Positions 15,325 to 24,964 of a stretch of DNA of 58,213 nt are shown one piece after another. Each line of letters begins with the position of its first letter. Position 1 is the first letter of the stretch. The notes beneath the pieces were generated by a model. It did no database searches. It was given only the letters and a program-made list of their open reading frames with translations, and had not been told where the DNA came from. The stretch comes from Candidatus Poseidoniaceae archaeon. Lineage in GTDB: Archaea > Thermoplasmatota > Poseidoniia > Poseidoniales > Poseidoniaceae. The stretch covers positions 1-58,213 of the forward strand of contig JADHSC010000012.1 of assembly GCA_016777125.1 (NCBI GenBank), given 5' to 3'. The position numbers and the translations under genes were made by a program.

Positions 15325-17033
15325 ACAGAACCCTCCTTATCTAACTCATCTGAGTCTGTTTTGTTTCTAAGATCTTGAATGGTCTCTTGACGTTGAGTCG
15401 CAGAAGCATACTCTCTTGCATGAGGTGATGTCTTCGTTTTCACTTTCGATTCAGTAGGTGCTTCACGCAGTTGTAATCCAAGTGTCTTTTTACCTTTTAT
15501 TGGTGGTAATTTAGACAACTTCTTCGAAGCAGAACTGACTACTGCAGTGTTCAGACGCTGTGATGTGAGGTTCTTCTTTTGCTCAGGGAAACGATGTTCT
15601 AAGACGCTTGCAGCAGCTTTTGCAAGATGATCTAATTTTGTTGGTTGAGCAGTTTCTGAATCGATTGTGCCGAGGTCAACAATACGTTTTGATGCAGCAT
15701 TCAGTTTCTCAACTCTTTTGTTGCTATGCCTTGTTTTTATATTCTTTTTTCGGCGAACAATCCGTTGAGCTGGTCGTGGTTTTTTAGTGACTGGAAGAGG
15801 TTCAGGCTCAGGCGTCACAATTTCCTCTTCAATCACTTCCTGTGATTCATGGATTAATTCTTCCTCTTCTTTGGTATCGAGCACCACCTCTTCCACCACT
15901 GGAAGAGGGATTTGTTCAACATCGGGGAGGGTTGGTTCAGGTTCTTCACTTCGAAGTCCAGCAAGACTTTCCTGAAGGTGTTGTTCAATCCATGCCAGTT
16001 CTTCTTCATCCGGTGGTTGGCAAAACGGATGGTCGAGGAGTAATTCTACATCAAGGAGCCATGAGTCGATTTGTGTTGTTTCGAGAGTATCAAATTCTCG
16101 TATCAATCTTGATCTTTGTATCTGCGTAAAGGCTTCGAGATTTGATGTAAGAAGCATCACGTTATCGGTGTAACGAGTTTCATCAACAACGCTACGTACC
16201 ATCTCAATAACTTGATTTTCACCATGGATACCCGCTAAATATTCGATTCCTTCCAGTACGAGTACTGCTCGTAAATTATCATGGAAAAAGGAATCGATAA
16301 CCTTTCGAATGGATTCCAGAGAAGGTTCTAAAGTTCGATTATGTTCTTTTTCAGTTAACCATCTGCAATCTTCAAGTTCAAGTTGATGGTTTACTTTGAG
16401 TCGCTCAGGTGATTGCCTTGAAATCACCAATAATGGTCGTCCATGCTTTCGAAGAGCCTCTGCGAGATTGAAGGCTGCAGTTGGTTCTACTGCATGTTCC
16501 AACAGTGCAAGTCCTCTCTTGAGCACTGGCCCAGTAAGGTTTTGTAATCTGGCTTGAGTTTTATGTCGAATAAATTCAGGAGTTTCGATGGTTGGCTTTA
16601 GTTCAGGTAGTTGTTCTTCACGGTCGAGTCTTCTTACTGGAGCCCGAACAGTTGACCACCAAGCTTCATCTCTTACTCGTTCCTCCTTTGGATCGACAAG
16701 ATTTGCTTGTGGATACGCCAAGGACGTGGAAAGGAAGGTCTGCTTTGACATTTCATGGAGACTTACAGTTGCATCTAGAGCAGAGGCGTCAGATTCAATC
16801 TCAAGCAACGCTTCAATTCCATACCGGGTTGCATCGGCTTGGTGAAAGGCACTTGCAAGTGTTCCGTCAAAAATCAGAAGATGCCCAGTCCTTACTCCAA
16901 TTCCAGGAATCTGGCGTTCAATGAGGATTGAACCATCCCGCTCAAGTGTTGCTAATTCTTGGGCAAGATGCCGTAAGGTGTTTGCTCCTCCTTTTCGACT
17001 TTCAAGGACATCTCCTGGTTTGAAATCGAACAT
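15321..17033 (-). CDS. DUF835-domain protein, first gene of the DnaA-like operon
   Basis: 570 residues from ATG 17033; a longer frame to 17138 would overlap the start of the divergent gene. The N-terminal 150 residues contain a LLIFDGTLASAFHQAD segment and an alternating hydrophobic pattern resembling the small regulatory domains (DUF4388/DUF2226-like) of archaeal signalling proteins. Residues about 190-330 fit DUF835, a degenerate RecA/KaiC-like fold: LLVISRQSPERL, a VLVLEGIEYLAG strand-turn and a VMLLTSNLEAFT strand. The rest is an acidic Glu/Pro stretch followed by a very basic patch. No Walker A loop is present, so it is not itself an obvious ATPase; it may be the scaffold or target for the DnaA-like partner, with which it overlaps by 4 bp. 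Confidence 0.65.
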   Translation of the reverse strand: MFDFKPGDVLESRKGGANTLRHLAQELATLERDGSILIERQIPGIGVRTGHLLIFDGTLASAFHQADATRYGIEALLEIESDASALDATVSLHEMSKQTFLSTSLAYPQANLVDPKEERVRDEAWWSTVRAPVRRLDREEQLPELKPTIETPEFIRHKTQARLQNLTGPVLKRGLALLEHAVEPTAAFNLAEALRKHGRPLLVISRQSPERLKVNHQLELEDCRWLTEKEHNRTLEPSLESIRKVIDSFFHDNLRAVLVLEGIEYLAGIHGENQVIEMVRSVVDETRYTDNVMLLTSNLEAFTQIQRSRLIREFDTLETTQIDSWLLDVELLLDHPFCQPPDEEELAWIEQHLQESLAGLRSEEPEPTLPDVEQIPLPVVEEVVLDTKEEEELIHESQEVIEEEIVTPEPEPLPVTKKPRPAQRIVRRKKNIKTRHSNKRVEKLNAASKRIVDLGTIDSETAQPTKLDHLAKAAASVLEHRFPEQKKNLTSQRLNTAVVSSASKKLSKLPPIKGKKTLGLQLREAPTESKVKTKTSPHAREYASATQRQETIQDLRNKTDSDELDKEGSV

Positions 17034-17136
17034 TTGGCTCACCCCTCGAACCCTTAGATTGCCTTTCATCTTTTGAAGTGTGTGCCCTATTTGGGTAAAA
17101 CCGAAGGATTTCAACAGAGAACCTCTAGGGCCAACC

Positions 17137-17523
17137 ATGGAGGCATTACCATTGACTGAGGCAGAAGATGCTCTCCTACAGGAAGGAATTCAAGAGTTTG
17201 ATTCAACACGATATTGGCATGCTCATGAATCATGGGAGGATTTGTGGAATTTGTTGAAGCGTCGAGAGGCCCCTCTTCCAGAGATTTTGGGAATCCAAGG
17301 CCTCATTCAAACCGCTGCCCTACTGTACAATCATCAACGAGAAAAAAGAAGAGGCGTTTTGAATCAATGGGAGAAACTTCTCCCTAAATTAGACGTCTGG
17401 ACGCACATTTGGGGCATAGATGTAGTCGCTCATTTGAAACAAATCCGTCGATTCGTTGAAGATGTTGATACATGGAATGAAACCTATGAAAGTGTTCGAA
17501 TACCTATAGCCGAAGTGGAGTGA
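17137..17523 (+). CDS. DUF309 family protein
   Basis: 128 residues from ATG 17137; an upstream frame exists from 17080 but adds a poor leader. The family pattern is evident: an N-terminal helix ending FDSTRYWHAHESWEDLW, then EILGIQGLIQTAALLYNH in the middle, matching the AHE-W-E-W and QGLIQ-A core of DUF309. This is a small all-helical fold with conserved acid and His residues; no reaction is established. It is divergent from the DUF835 gene with about 100 bp between starts and overlaps or touches the next gene on the same strand (GTG 17520 / ATG 17529). Confidence 0.8.
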   Translation: MEALPLTEAEDALLQEGIQEFDSTRYWHAHESWEDLWNLLKRREAPLPEILGIQGLIQTAALLYNHQREKRRGVLNQWEKLLPKLDVWTHIWGIDVVAHLKQIRRFVEDVDTWNETYESVRIPIAEVE

Positions 17524-17528
17524 TCCAA

Positions 17529-18170
17529 ATGAGTGATTTTACAAATGGCCTCGATGATGGATTCATACGGTTTTCAGAAACACCGCAAGCGCTGCAAAAG
17601 GGAAGGAGTATACAGATTCAATCTGCAGTGTTTATCATCGTCATTCAACTCTTTTTTGTATTCATACCACTTTGGCCAATACGTATTTTATTATTCATCC
17701 TGATGTTGTTTGTGATTACACTGAGTTGGCGACGTTGGATTGATTGGAGCACAACTCCGTTTGCCGTTAACCCATCACACCCTTTGATGGAATTATTGAG
17801 TGATAAGGAGGCTAAGGTCATGATTCGTCTTCACGATGGGCGATGGGAGCCTGCTGGTAAATACAGATACAGATTGGTTGAGGATGATTTATTGAAAGGG
17901 TTCAATCTTGTAACACTTGATGATAATTATTCCATCTTCGGTTATCTTACCGATCAGAAATCACAATCCTCATCCCTGCGCCGAACAATCGCTTTGTTAA
18001 ACCAGGCCCTCGGTTTACGAGATGCTCATAACGGAGAACACGACGATATAGAAGATGCTCGAGATAGAGAATCCAAGGATTTTGGATTGCTAGATCGAGA
18101 TTGGCCTGATGAAGAAGATTCTCAGGATGCTCTGGGTCCTATTGCAAAAAAACTGAAGGGCCAAGAATAA
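17529..18170 (+). CDS. Two-helix membrane protein of unknown function
   Basis: 213 residues from ATG 17529, five bases after the DUF309 stop; a GTG at 17520 overlaps that stop by 4 bp and is the other possible start. Two adjacent hydrophobic helices (about residues 35-54 and 55-72) end in a strongly basic-aromatic turn RRWIDW. The remaining two thirds are soluble, with a small beta-like core (about 90-150) and an acidic tail rich in Asp/Glu/Arg. Both ends are predicted cytoplasmic. No recognised domain. Coupled to the DUF309 gene. Confidence 0.65.
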   Translation: MSDFTNGLDDGFIRFSETPQALQKGRSIQIQSAVFIIVIQLFFVFIPLWPIRILLFILMLFVITLSWRRWIDWSTTPFAVNPSHPLMELLSDKEAKVMIRLHDGRWEPAGKYRYRLVEDDLLKGFNLVTLDDNYSIFGYLTDQKSQSSSLRRTIALLNQALGLRDAHNGEHDDIEDARDRESKDFGLLDRDWPDEEDSQDALGPIAKKLKGQE

Positions 18171-18229
18171 GCCTTTCCTTTGAATCATGAGAGGGTGCAT
18201 TGAAAACCTCTACTCTCTCCCAATGACTT

Positions 18230-18844
18230 ATGGATGCACCTAGCAAGTGGTCTGAACACGTTTCTGAGTTGAGTGCTCCTCAACAGGAATTGTTGTTTGG
18301 AACTTCATTGTCTCGTCGCTTCTCAAAGTTGCCATTGTGGCTCTCTCATCCAGGTAATATTGGAGCGTTCTATGGCCTCTTGATCAGCCTCGCGCTCATC
18401 CTTCCATATTTCTTGAAATTTGATTCATTTAATGAATCCCTATCGAATTGGATATTCTTTTCCGCCTTGTTTATGTCAGCTTGTTTACTGCTTGGTTTTG
18501 CATCATTAATCTTAGTATCATTCACCAAGCGTATGCCAATTGCTCCTCCTCGGATTATTCTCTATCCTATGCCATTTATCGGACTTGGATTACTCGGTCT
18601 TGACTTTGCGGATGTGCTTGAAATTTCCAATTCAATCTCCATGTTTGTCCTTCTTCTTCCGGGACCTGCTTACGTGCATTTGTCTTGGGCTCCTCGCTGG
18701 AGACTCTTGTGCATGCTTGATGAAGGTGTGAACCCATTTGAAGGTGTGAAAACACTGGAAGAGGTCGAGGATAACAGCGCAGCCGAAATGGCTGGCGATG
18801 ACACAGAATTACTCGAAGTTGTAGACGCGTTTGAATCTGAATAA
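18230..18844 (+). CDS. Four-helix membrane protein of unknown function
   Basis: 204 residues. Hydrophobic helices at about 47-66, 75-102, 110-132 and 138-156; the N-terminal 45 residues are soluble and the C-terminal 45 are acidic (repeated Glu/Asp). The gene begins 59 bp after the previous plus-strand gene and its stop abuts convergent kbl. No conserved polar motif inside the helices was noticed, so a transport or enzyme role is not suggested. The previous membrane protein has a similar plan (helices then acidic tail); they may act together, which is inference. Confidence 0.65.
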   Translation: MDAPSKWSEHVSELSAPQQELLFGTSLSRRFSKLPLWLSHPGNIGAFYGLLISLALILPYFLKFDSFNESLSNWIFFSALFMSACLLLGFASLILVSFTKRMPIAPPRIILYPMPFIGLGLLGLDFADVLEISNSISMFVLLLPGPAYVHLSWAPRWRLLCMLDEGVNPFEGVKTLEEVEDNSAAEMAGDDTELLEVVDAFESE

Positions 18845-20089
18845 TCAGATAAGTCCAACCTTTGGACCAATTGATTCGAGAAGTCTTAGAACTTCATCTA
18901 AATCATCTTTTGATAATCCTGCAGACATCTGTGTTCGAATTCTGGCTTTATCTCGAGCAACCATTGGAAATACAATTGCTCCAGCCATAACGCCTTCTTT
19001 TTGGAGAAGATGTGTCATTTCTTTTGCAGTTGATGATTCTCCGCACATGATCGGTATAATCGGAGTCGTTGACATACCAGTATCAAAACCAAGGGATTGA
19101 AGTTCATTTCTGAAGTAGTGCGTATTGTCCCAAAGTTTGGCATGGTGTTCTGGTTCATCCATCAGAACTTCGATTGCTGCCTTTTGAGCAGCTGCTACGC
19201 CCGGAGGTTGGGACCCTGAAAGCAGCCATGAGCGTGAGTGATTCAAGGCATGGTTCCTTGTCATCTCGGTGCCTGCAAGGATTCCTCCTTGTACTCCGAG
19301 AGCCTTTGAGAATGAACCTACTTCAAAATCAACTTTACCTTGAAGATTAAAGTGGTCGACAATTCCTCTTCCACCATCGCCTAAGACTCCTTCTCCATGA
19401 CAATCATCAACCAGAACCATGGCCCCGTATTCTTCTGCTAATGAATTAATTTCATCCAGTGGGGCATAATCCCCATCCATCGAAAATACGCCATCCGTGA
19501 TGATCAGTTTTCGTTCTGCATCATCATGTGCTGAAAGAACAGCCTCCAGTTCACCCATGTCATTGTGACCATAGACGCCGCGACGAGCCTTTGTGAGCCG
19601 AACTCCATCGATGATTGAGCCGTGATTGAGCGCATCGCTGATGATGACATCTTGTGGCCCCTGAACAAGCGTTGGAATGAGTCCTACGTTGGCGGTATAA
19701 CCTGCTGAATAAATCAGTGCAGCTTCTACACCTTTGAATTCTGCAACTTTTTGTTCTGCTTCAAGATGTAAATCCATTGTTCCAGCAATTGCACGTACTG
19801 ATCCACTTCCTGCTCCATACTTCTGGGTTGCATTCACCATGGCTGAGACAACTTTTGGATGGGTAGTTAAATTGAGATAATTATTTGCTGACAACATAAT
19901 AGTCGGTTTACCTTCCATTGTACACCTCGGTTGATTTGGTCCTTCCAGAGTTGGAGGCTCCCAAAGAAGGGATTTTTCATTCAACTCATCAAAGCGTTCT
20001 TTCATCCACGACATGTCACCAGGCATTGGCTCACCAAACCGTCCTCTTCGTCGATGATTAAGGGCTTTTGTGAGCCATGGCCTCAACAC
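18845..20089 (-). CDS. kbl: Glycine C-acetyltransferase (2-amino-3-ketobutyrate CoA ligase) family
   Basis: 414 residues, slightly longer than the usual ~395 because of a basic N-terminal extension; an in-frame ATG at 20026 gives a more typical length. Alpha-oxoamine synthase hallmarks: SANNYLNL near the start, GSGSVRAIAGTMDLHLEAE, DGVFSMDGDYAPL, VDDCHGEGVLG and the PLP lysine in GSFSKALGVQGG. The SMDGD-APL segment favours Kbl over BioF or HemA. It would cleave 2-amino-3-ketobutyrate with CoA to glycine and acetyl-CoA in threonine breakdown. Threonine dehydrogenase is not adjacent. Divergent from ribK with only 35 bp between starts. Confidence 0.85.
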   Translation of the reverse strand: MLRPWLTKALNHRRRGRFGEPMPGDMSWMKERFDELNEKSLLWEPPTLEGPNQPRCTMEGKPTIMLSANNYLNLTTHPKVVSAMVNATQKYGAGSGSVRAIAGTMDLHLEAEQKVAEFKGVEAALIYSAGYTANVGLIPTLVQGPQDVIISDALNHGSIIDGVRLTKARRGVYGHNDMGELEAVLSAHDDAERKLIITDGVFSMDGDYAPLDEINSLAEEYGAMVLVDDCHGEGVLGDGGRGIVDHFNLQGKVDFEVGSFSKALGVQGGILAGTEMTRNHALNHSRSWLLSGSQPPGVAAAQKAAIEVLMDEPEHHAKLWDNTHYFRNELQSLGFDTGMSTTPIIPIMCGESSTAKEMTHLLQKEGVMAGAIVFPMVARDKARIRTQMSAGLSKDDLDEVLRLLESIGPKVGLI

Positions 20090-20124
20090 GTATAATCAAA
20101 AAGGAGAGTTGATACGGAAGGAAT

Positions 20125-20595
20125 GTGCAACTTCATGGAACTGTGAGTAGTGGGCTTGGAAGAGCTCATGTGTTCATGTCTCAACCTCACTATCAAGATC
20201 AGTTCAGAACAATTCTTGGTACAACTGCTTGGCCAGGCACACTGAATGTCAAAGTCGAAGGCTCAAACCTTGTCGATTACATCGCCTTGAGGAAAAAAGC
20301 AGGTATCGATACATTAGATGCTGAAGAAACTGCAAGAAAAGACGCATTGAATGTCGATGTATCCTCTATTGAATCGATTCGAGTACGGGGATTTCTAAGA
20401 GATGGAGTTTCATTCGGTGGTGCTACAGCATATGAGGCAACGATTACTCATCAAGAACACAACATCCCTTGTGCAATCCTCATTCCTGACTTAACACGTC
20501 ATGTGGATGTTGTCGAAGTTATCTCAGGTCCCTTCCTTAGGGAACGTCTCGAAATCGAAGACGGTGCAGAAGTAAGTCTCACTCTGAGCAACTGA
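20125..20595 (+). CDS. ribK: CTP-dependent riboflavin kinase
   Basis: 156 residues from a GTG start at 20125, with AAGGA just upstream. It matches the archaeal DUF120 family (MJ0056 type): VSSGLGRAHVF near the N-terminus, YxxQFRTILG, PGTLNV, and the C-terminal HVDVVEVISGPFLRERL followed by an LEIEDGAEV turn. These enzymes phosphorylate riboflavin to FMN with CTP instead of ATP and are an archaeal signature. No fused winged-helix regulator is present; some archaea carry one at the N-terminus. It ends 2 bp before the convergent DUF59 gene. Confidence 0.93.
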   Translation: MQLHGTVSSGLGRAHVFMSQPHYQDQFRTILGTTAWPGTLNVKVEGSNLVDYIALRKKAGIDTLDAEETARKDALNVDVSSIESIRVRGFLRDGVSFGGATAYEATITHQEHNIPCAILIPDLTRHVDVVEVISGPFLRERLEIEDGAEVSLTLSN

Positions 20596-20597
20596 CT

Positions 20598-20915
20598 TCA
20601 TTCCCAGATTCCCATGTCCATTCTTGCATCTTCAGAAGCATGAACGCGAGGGTCCCATCTTGGGGACCAAACAAGATTGATATGGACTGATTCTAATCCG
20701 TCTGTTTGTAATGCTGCTCGATGTGCAGCAGCCATGATCTCAGGAGCAGCAGGGCATCCAGGGGATGTGAGCGTCAAGTCAATTTCTGCATGTGTGCCTT
20801 CATCACGTTGTTCAAAGCGAACCCCATACACAAGGCCAAGTTCTACAATTGAAATATCCAGTTCTGGATCTTCTACTGCTTGTAATGCGTCTAATACGTT
20901 TGATTCTTCAACCAT
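20598..20915 (-). CDS. sufT: SufT-like DUF59 (MIP18 family) Fe-S assembly factor
   Basis: 105 residues covering a complete DUF59 domain: VEDPELDISIVELGLVYGV at the N-terminus, LTLTSPGCPAAPEI with the conserved reactive Cys, and NLVWSPRWDPR with the terminal ARMDMG segment. In bacteria and archaea such proteins help mature Fe-S proteins; here it is the last gene of the suf operon, starting immediately before the SufE stop, which supports that role. Phenylacetate PaaD is a relative but no paa genes are nearby. Confidence 0.88.
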   Translation of the reverse strand: MVEESNVLDALQAVEDPELDISIVELGLVYGVRFEQRDEGTHAEIDLTLTSPGCPAAPEIMAAAHRAALQTDGLESVHINLVWSPRWDPRVHASEDARMDMGIWE

Positions 20916-21323
20916 CTAATACTCCTCCAATTCGTTCATAATTTTGTCAAACATGTTTCTGAATCCATTTGATCTCGATGGAGAAAGAGAATTCAGTATT
21001 CCCATATCGACTGCAAAATCTGGCGTAATTTTCTTTGCTTCTTCGGTATCGAGATTGTCCATGGCAATTGTAAGAATTCCCATGAGGCCTTGAACCAGCT
21101 TAGAGTCTGCTCCAGATTTCAGAGAAACCTTACCGTCCTCAATTTCAAGAAGCACGTGTGCTTCTGATTGACACCCATGAATCCGAGTTTCTTCACTCCA
21201 TAGGGAGGTAGGGAGTTCATTTACTTCCGAAGCAAGATCGAAGACGTATTCAAGACGCTCCATTTTATCATCAATCGATTGGAAGTCATCAATAAGTTCA
21301 ATCAACGCCTTAGGATAGGTCAT
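20916..21323 (-). CDS. sufE: SufE-type sulfur acceptor
   Basis: 135 residues from ATG 21323, which overlaps the SufS stop by 4 bp; the longer frame upstream is inside sufS. The sulfur-accepting cysteine lies in IHGCQSEAHV (Cys51), the canonical SufE loop, followed by beta strands and the terminal LSPSRSNGF segment. SufE takes persulfide from SufS and passes it to SufB. The overlap implies coupled translation with its partner enzyme. Confidence 0.92.
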   Translation of the reverse strand: MTYPKALIELIDDFQSIDDKMERLEYVFDLASEVNELPTSLWSEETRIHGCQSEAHVLLEIEDGKVSLKSGADSKLVQGLMGILTIAMDNLDTEEAKKITPDFAVDMGILNSLSPSRSNGFRNMFDKIMNELEEY

Positions 21324-22522
21324 GCGAACCTCTCCAAAATGTCCTTTGTGTGTTGAATAAATAGTTCCGCTTCTTCCATGGTATTGTAGATGTAAAACGA
21401 TGCACGAACGGTTCCATTGATTCCGAGACGATGAAGCAACGGCTGAGCACAATGATGCCCTGTTCGTACTGCTACGCCTCTTGCATCGAGAAGATGTGCG
21501 AGATCTTCACTATGTAATGTCGGATGCAAAAAGGAAACTACAGCAGAGTCATCCCCATCATGACGTCCGTACACGGTCATGTTCATCGAGCGTAATTCAT
21601 CTGCAACATAGCGAGCAATATTCAATAATCTGTGATGTTGTTCTTCGAGATTTAGATTGCCGAGATAACCAAGTGCAGCATCCCACCCAATGGCTTCAGC
21701 AATTTTAGGAGTGCCTGCTTCAAACCGGTGTTCATTGGTTTGGTAGGTCGATTTCTGAAGCGTAACTGTCTCGATCATATCGCCACCACCCATGAACGGC
21801 TTCATCTCTTGGAAGGTTTCTTCATTGACAAGTAGGCAACCAATCCCAGTTGGGCCACACATTTTGTGAGCCGACAAAGCCATCATATCTGCACCTAATT
21901 CGTTCAAATCAATTTTACAATGAGGGGCTCCCTGAGCAGCATCAATGAGTACTTTAGCACCATTTTTGTGCGCTATTTCAATGATTTTTTCAATCGGATT
22001 TCGCACACCAAGAACATTTGAAGTGTGGACGACACAGACCAATCCTGCCCCTTCAATGGATGCTTCGTAAGCTTCCATATCCAATGTGAGATCGTCTTTG
22101 ATTGGTATGTATCGTAATTCATTACCGAAAGATTCTGCAAGCATTTGCCACGGTACTATGTCGCTGTGATGTTCCATTTCTGTTAGAATGATCGCCCTGC
22201 CTTTGAGTTGAGAGTGACCCCACGCATGTGCTGCTAGATTGATCGCTTCAGTAGTTCCTCCAGTCATGATACAGCGGTCAGCATTGAACCACGATTTGAG
22301 TGTCGTTCTACAGGCCTCGTAACCATTCGTTGCTTCTCCTGCTAATGTGTGAACTGCTCTGTGAACATTTGCATTATTCATTGTGTAATATTCATTCATT
22401 GCTTCGATAACCACGGATGGCTTTTGCGTTGTGGCTGCATTGTCAAGATAAACCAACGGATGACCGTTTATGTTTCTCTGAAGGATTGGAAAATCATCCC
22501 GTATCGCCATGTAATCACCCAA
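21320..22522 (-). CDS. sufS: Cysteine desulfurase SufS
   Basis: 400 residues (ATG 22522; ATG 22510 also possible). A fold type I PLP enzyme with the group II features: YLDNAATTQKP near the start, the TEMEHHSDIVPW segment, PLP lysine in ALSAHKMCGPTGIG (about residue 219), RFEAGTPKI, and the short catalytic loop cysteine in RTGHHCAQP (about 358). It releases sulfur from L-cysteine as a persulfide for the SufBCD scaffold. The start overlaps the SufD stop by 8 bp. Confidence 0.95.
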   Translation of the reverse strand: MGDYMAIRDDFPILQRNINGHPLVYLDNAATTQKPSVVIEAMNEYYTMNNANVHRAVHTLAGEATNGYEACRTTLKSWFNADRCIMTGGTTEAINLAAHAWGHSQLKGRAIILTEMEHHSDIVPWQMLAESFGNELRYIPIKDDLTLDMEAYEASIEGAGLVCVVHTSNVLGVRNPIEKIIEIAHKNGAKVLIDAAQGAPHCKIDLNELGADMMALSAHKMCGPTGIGCLLVNEETFQEMKPFMGGGDMIETVTLQKSTYQTNEHRFEAGTPKIAEAIGWDAALGYLGNLNLEEQHHRLLNIARYVADELRSMNMTVYGRHDGDDSAVVSFLHPTLHSEDLAHLLDARGVAVRTGHHCAQPLLHRLGINGTVRASFYIYNTMEEAELFIQHTKDILERFA

Positions 22523-23552
22523 TTAACTGACACTCAAGATGAACGGTAAGTCGTGTTTGCATAGCCTCACGGACCGGATCAGAGCGAACGTCGACAAATG
22601 AGTCCACAAGGAATCCTTCAACAAGCATGGCAGTTGCTTCTTCCTTGTTCAATCCTCGACTCATCAAGTAATGCATTTGCATAGCATCAAGAGGTGCGGA
22701 TGCAGCTCCGTGTGCGGCAGCGACTTCATTTGCCATAACTTCCAATTCAGGAATCGCTTCTGCTCTTGCTGATTCTGATAGCAAGAGGTTTCGGAATACT
22801 TGTCCAGCATCTGTATGTTGTGCAGCATCATCGATGGTTAGTGCACCAGTTCCAACTGAGTGACTTCGATCATCACATGCAGCATTGACTGTAAGTTTGG
22901 AATTGGTGTGGGGCTGCTGGTGATGGATTTCGATGTGATGATCATCATGTCGAGTTCCATGTCCATGAACAGCAATAAACTGGTTATGTGTCGAATTAGA
23001 GCCTGAAAGGGTTGTTCGAATATCGGATTTGATTCGTTGACCACCCAGGGAGAGTGTTGCAAGTTCAAATTCACCATCCCGCTCTACATTCCAATTATCT
23101 GTTCGAACGAGAACAGATTCCGATGAGAGTTCATTGATCAAACCAACAGATAATTGTGAATTCGAATGAATGTTCCCTGTGAGCCACAAGCCAACCCACT
23201 CTGCTTCTCCAGTAAGGTGGAACATCACGCTGGAGGGTTGTGTTGATTCAATGTGAATATGTGCTGCGACCGCATGTCCGCCTGCCCTAATTTGGACGTG
23301 AGTTGTTTTGTTCTCTGGGGTAAGAACATGAGTCTTCTCAACCACATTGTCAAGAAAAATCCGGGCAATGTCATTTCCATGCTCAATATTTTTTTTAGAA
23401 ACCAATTTGATTTCCGCATTGTCACTTTCGATGACAAGTTCACCTACTGCGGGTAACTCGTCAACTTTGGTGGGATGAACTCTTGACCAAGGTGTGTATC
23501 GCCAGAGGTGTTCTGATCGAGTTGGAAGAGATGCATCGAGGTACGAGGTCAT
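22515..23552 (-). CDS. sufD: SufD scaffold subunit
   Basis: 345 residues. The N-terminal part shows the [10 protein letters not shown] segment common to SufD, followed by a beta-helix core rich in short His/Asn strands and the C-terminal helical tail with [21 protein letters not shown] and [14 protein letters not shown], the SufB/SufD family signature. With SufB and SufC it forms the cytoplasmic SufBC2D complex. Its start overlaps the SufB stop by 4 bp. SufD is less conserved than SufB, but the context makes the assignment firm. Confidence 0.92.
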   Translation of the reverse strand: MTSYLDASLPTRSEHLWRYTPWSRVHPTKVDELPAVGELVIESDNAEIKLVSKKNIEHGNDIARIFLDNVVEKTHVLTPENKTTHVQIRAGGHAVAAHIHIESTQPSSVMFHLTGEAEWVGLWLTGNIHSNSQLSVGLINELSSESVLVRTDNWNVERDGEFELATLSLGGQRIKSDIRTTLSGSNSTHNQFIAVHGHGTRHDDHHIEIHHQQPHTNSKLTVNAACDDRSHSVGTGALTIDDAAQHTDAGQVFRNLLLSESARAEAIPELEVMANEVAAAHGAASAPLDAMQMHYLMSRGLNKEEATAMLVEGFLVDSFVDVRSDPVREAMQTRLTVHLECQLIG

Positions 23553-24955
23553 CCAATCGAACCCTCCATTTCTAATTCTAATAGGCGATTGAGTTCAACA
23601 GCGTATTCCATTGGTAATTCACGAGTGAATGGTTCAAAGAATCCATTGACGATAAGTCCCATTGCTTCTTCTTCGGAATGTCCTCTGCTCATGAGATAGA
23701 AGAGTTGGTCTCCAGAAACCTTGGAAACACTTGCTTCGTGTTCTAGATCTGCGGTTGAGTTTCCTATTTCCATTGTTGGATATGTGTCACTTCGGCTGTC
23801 CTCATCGAGCATAAGCGCATCGCATACGACCTTTGAACGGCATCCATGGGCTTTGGGTGTAACTTGCAACATTCCTCTGTAGGATGAACGTCCTCCACCT
23901 TTTGAAATGGATTTAGAGAGGATGTTGGAGGTAGTGTTTGGTGCGAGGTGGTGGACCTTTGCTCCAGCATCTTGATGCTGTCCAGTTCCTGCGTATGCAA
24001 CCGAAATAATCTCAGCGTGAGCGCCTTCTCCTTTGAGTAGAACAGAGGGGTATTTCATGGTCAATTTTGAGCCAATGTTCCCATCAACCCATTCAACAGT
24101 AGCGTTCTTGTGGGCAACGCCACGCTTTGTGACCAGGTTGTACACGTTTGCCGACCAGTTTTGAACAGTCGAATAACGGATTTTAGAGCCTTCCATAGCA
24201 ATCAACTCAACAACGGCTGAGTGGAGTGAGTCTGTGGAGTATGTCGGAGCAGTACATCCCTCAACATAATGTATGGAGGAACCTTCGTCCGCAATAATCA
24301 ATGTACGTTCAAATTGGCCCATGTTTTTGGCATTGATTCTGAAATAGGCTTGAACTGGCATTTCAACATGGATGCCCTTCGGTACGTAGATGAACGATCC
24401 ACCTGACCACACCGCTGTGTTGAGGGCTGAAAATTTGTTATCGCTATGCGGAACAACTGTTCCGAAGTATTTTTTCACCAGTTCAGGGTATTCTTTGAGG
24501 CCTGTATCCATGTCCAAGAAAATGACACCTTGCTCTTCCAAATCTTCTCGGATAGAGTGGTAAACTGCTTCACTTTCGTATTGAGCAGTAACGCCACCGA
24601 GCCATTTTTGTTCGGCTTGTGGTATGCCGAGACGGTCGAATGTACGCTTGATGTCATCAGGAACATCGTCCCAATCTTTCTCGGTCTTATTTGAGGAACG
24701 AAGGAAGTAAGTGATGTTGTCGAAATTGATTCCATCTAGAGAAGCACAGTTCCCCCACGTTGGCATTTCGCGTTCAATGAAGTGATTGTATGCTTTTACT
24801 CGGATATCCGTCATCCATTCTGGTTCATTCTTGAGTTCAGAAATATCACGGACAACCTGCTCGCTGAGGCCTTTATCAAACCGTATTGTAGACGATTCAG
24901 GGTCGTGGAATCCATAGCGATAATCGCCAACTGCGTCTTGTGCATCTTGTGTCAT
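23549..24955 (-). CDS. sufB: Fe-S cluster assembly scaffold SufB
   Basis: 468 residues, typical SufB length. Signature parts: [14 protein letters not shown], a PVQAYFRI strand, the [11 protein letters not shown] turn, [15 protein letters not shown], the [12 protein letters not shown] segment with the Cys used for cluster assembly, and the terminal [10 protein letters not shown]...FEPF motif. A GGTGA ribosome site lies 4 bases before the ATG. It is the site of de novo [4Fe-4S]/[2Fe-2S] assembly. 9 bp separate it from sufC. Confidence 0.96.
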   Translation of the reverse strand: MTQDAQDAVGDYRYGFHDPESSTIRFDKGLSEQVVRDISELKNEPEWMTDIRVKAYNHFIEREMPTWGNCASLDGINFDNITYFLRSSNKTEKDWDDVPDDIKRTFDRLGIPQAEQKWLGGVTAQYESEAVYHSIREDLEEQGVIFLDMDTGLKEYPELVKKYFGTVVPHSDNKFSALNTAVWSGGSFIYVPKGIHVEMPVQAYFRINAKNMGQFERTLIIADEGSSIHYVEGCTAPTYSTDSLHSAVVELIAMEGSKIRYSTVQNWSANVYNLVTKRGVAHKNATVEWVDGNIGSKLTMKYPSVLLKGEGAHAEIISVAYAGTGQHQDAGAKVHHLAPNTTSNILSKSISKGGGRSSYRGMLQVTPKAHGCRSKVVCDALMLDEDSRSDTYPTMEIGNSTADLEHEASVSKVSGDQLFYLMSRGHSEEEAMGLIVNGFFEPFTRELPMEYAVELNRLLELEMEGSIG

Positions 24956-24964
24956 AATTTCACC

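Noticed and set aside
15787-16129. Plus-strand frames opposite the DUF835 gene
   Set aside because: They mirror the Glu/Pro-rich low-complexity part of the real gene and show no protein-like pattern.
18184-18225. Possible hairpin between the two membrane protein genes
   Set aside because: Only short imperfect pairings with no T tract; not supported as a terminator.
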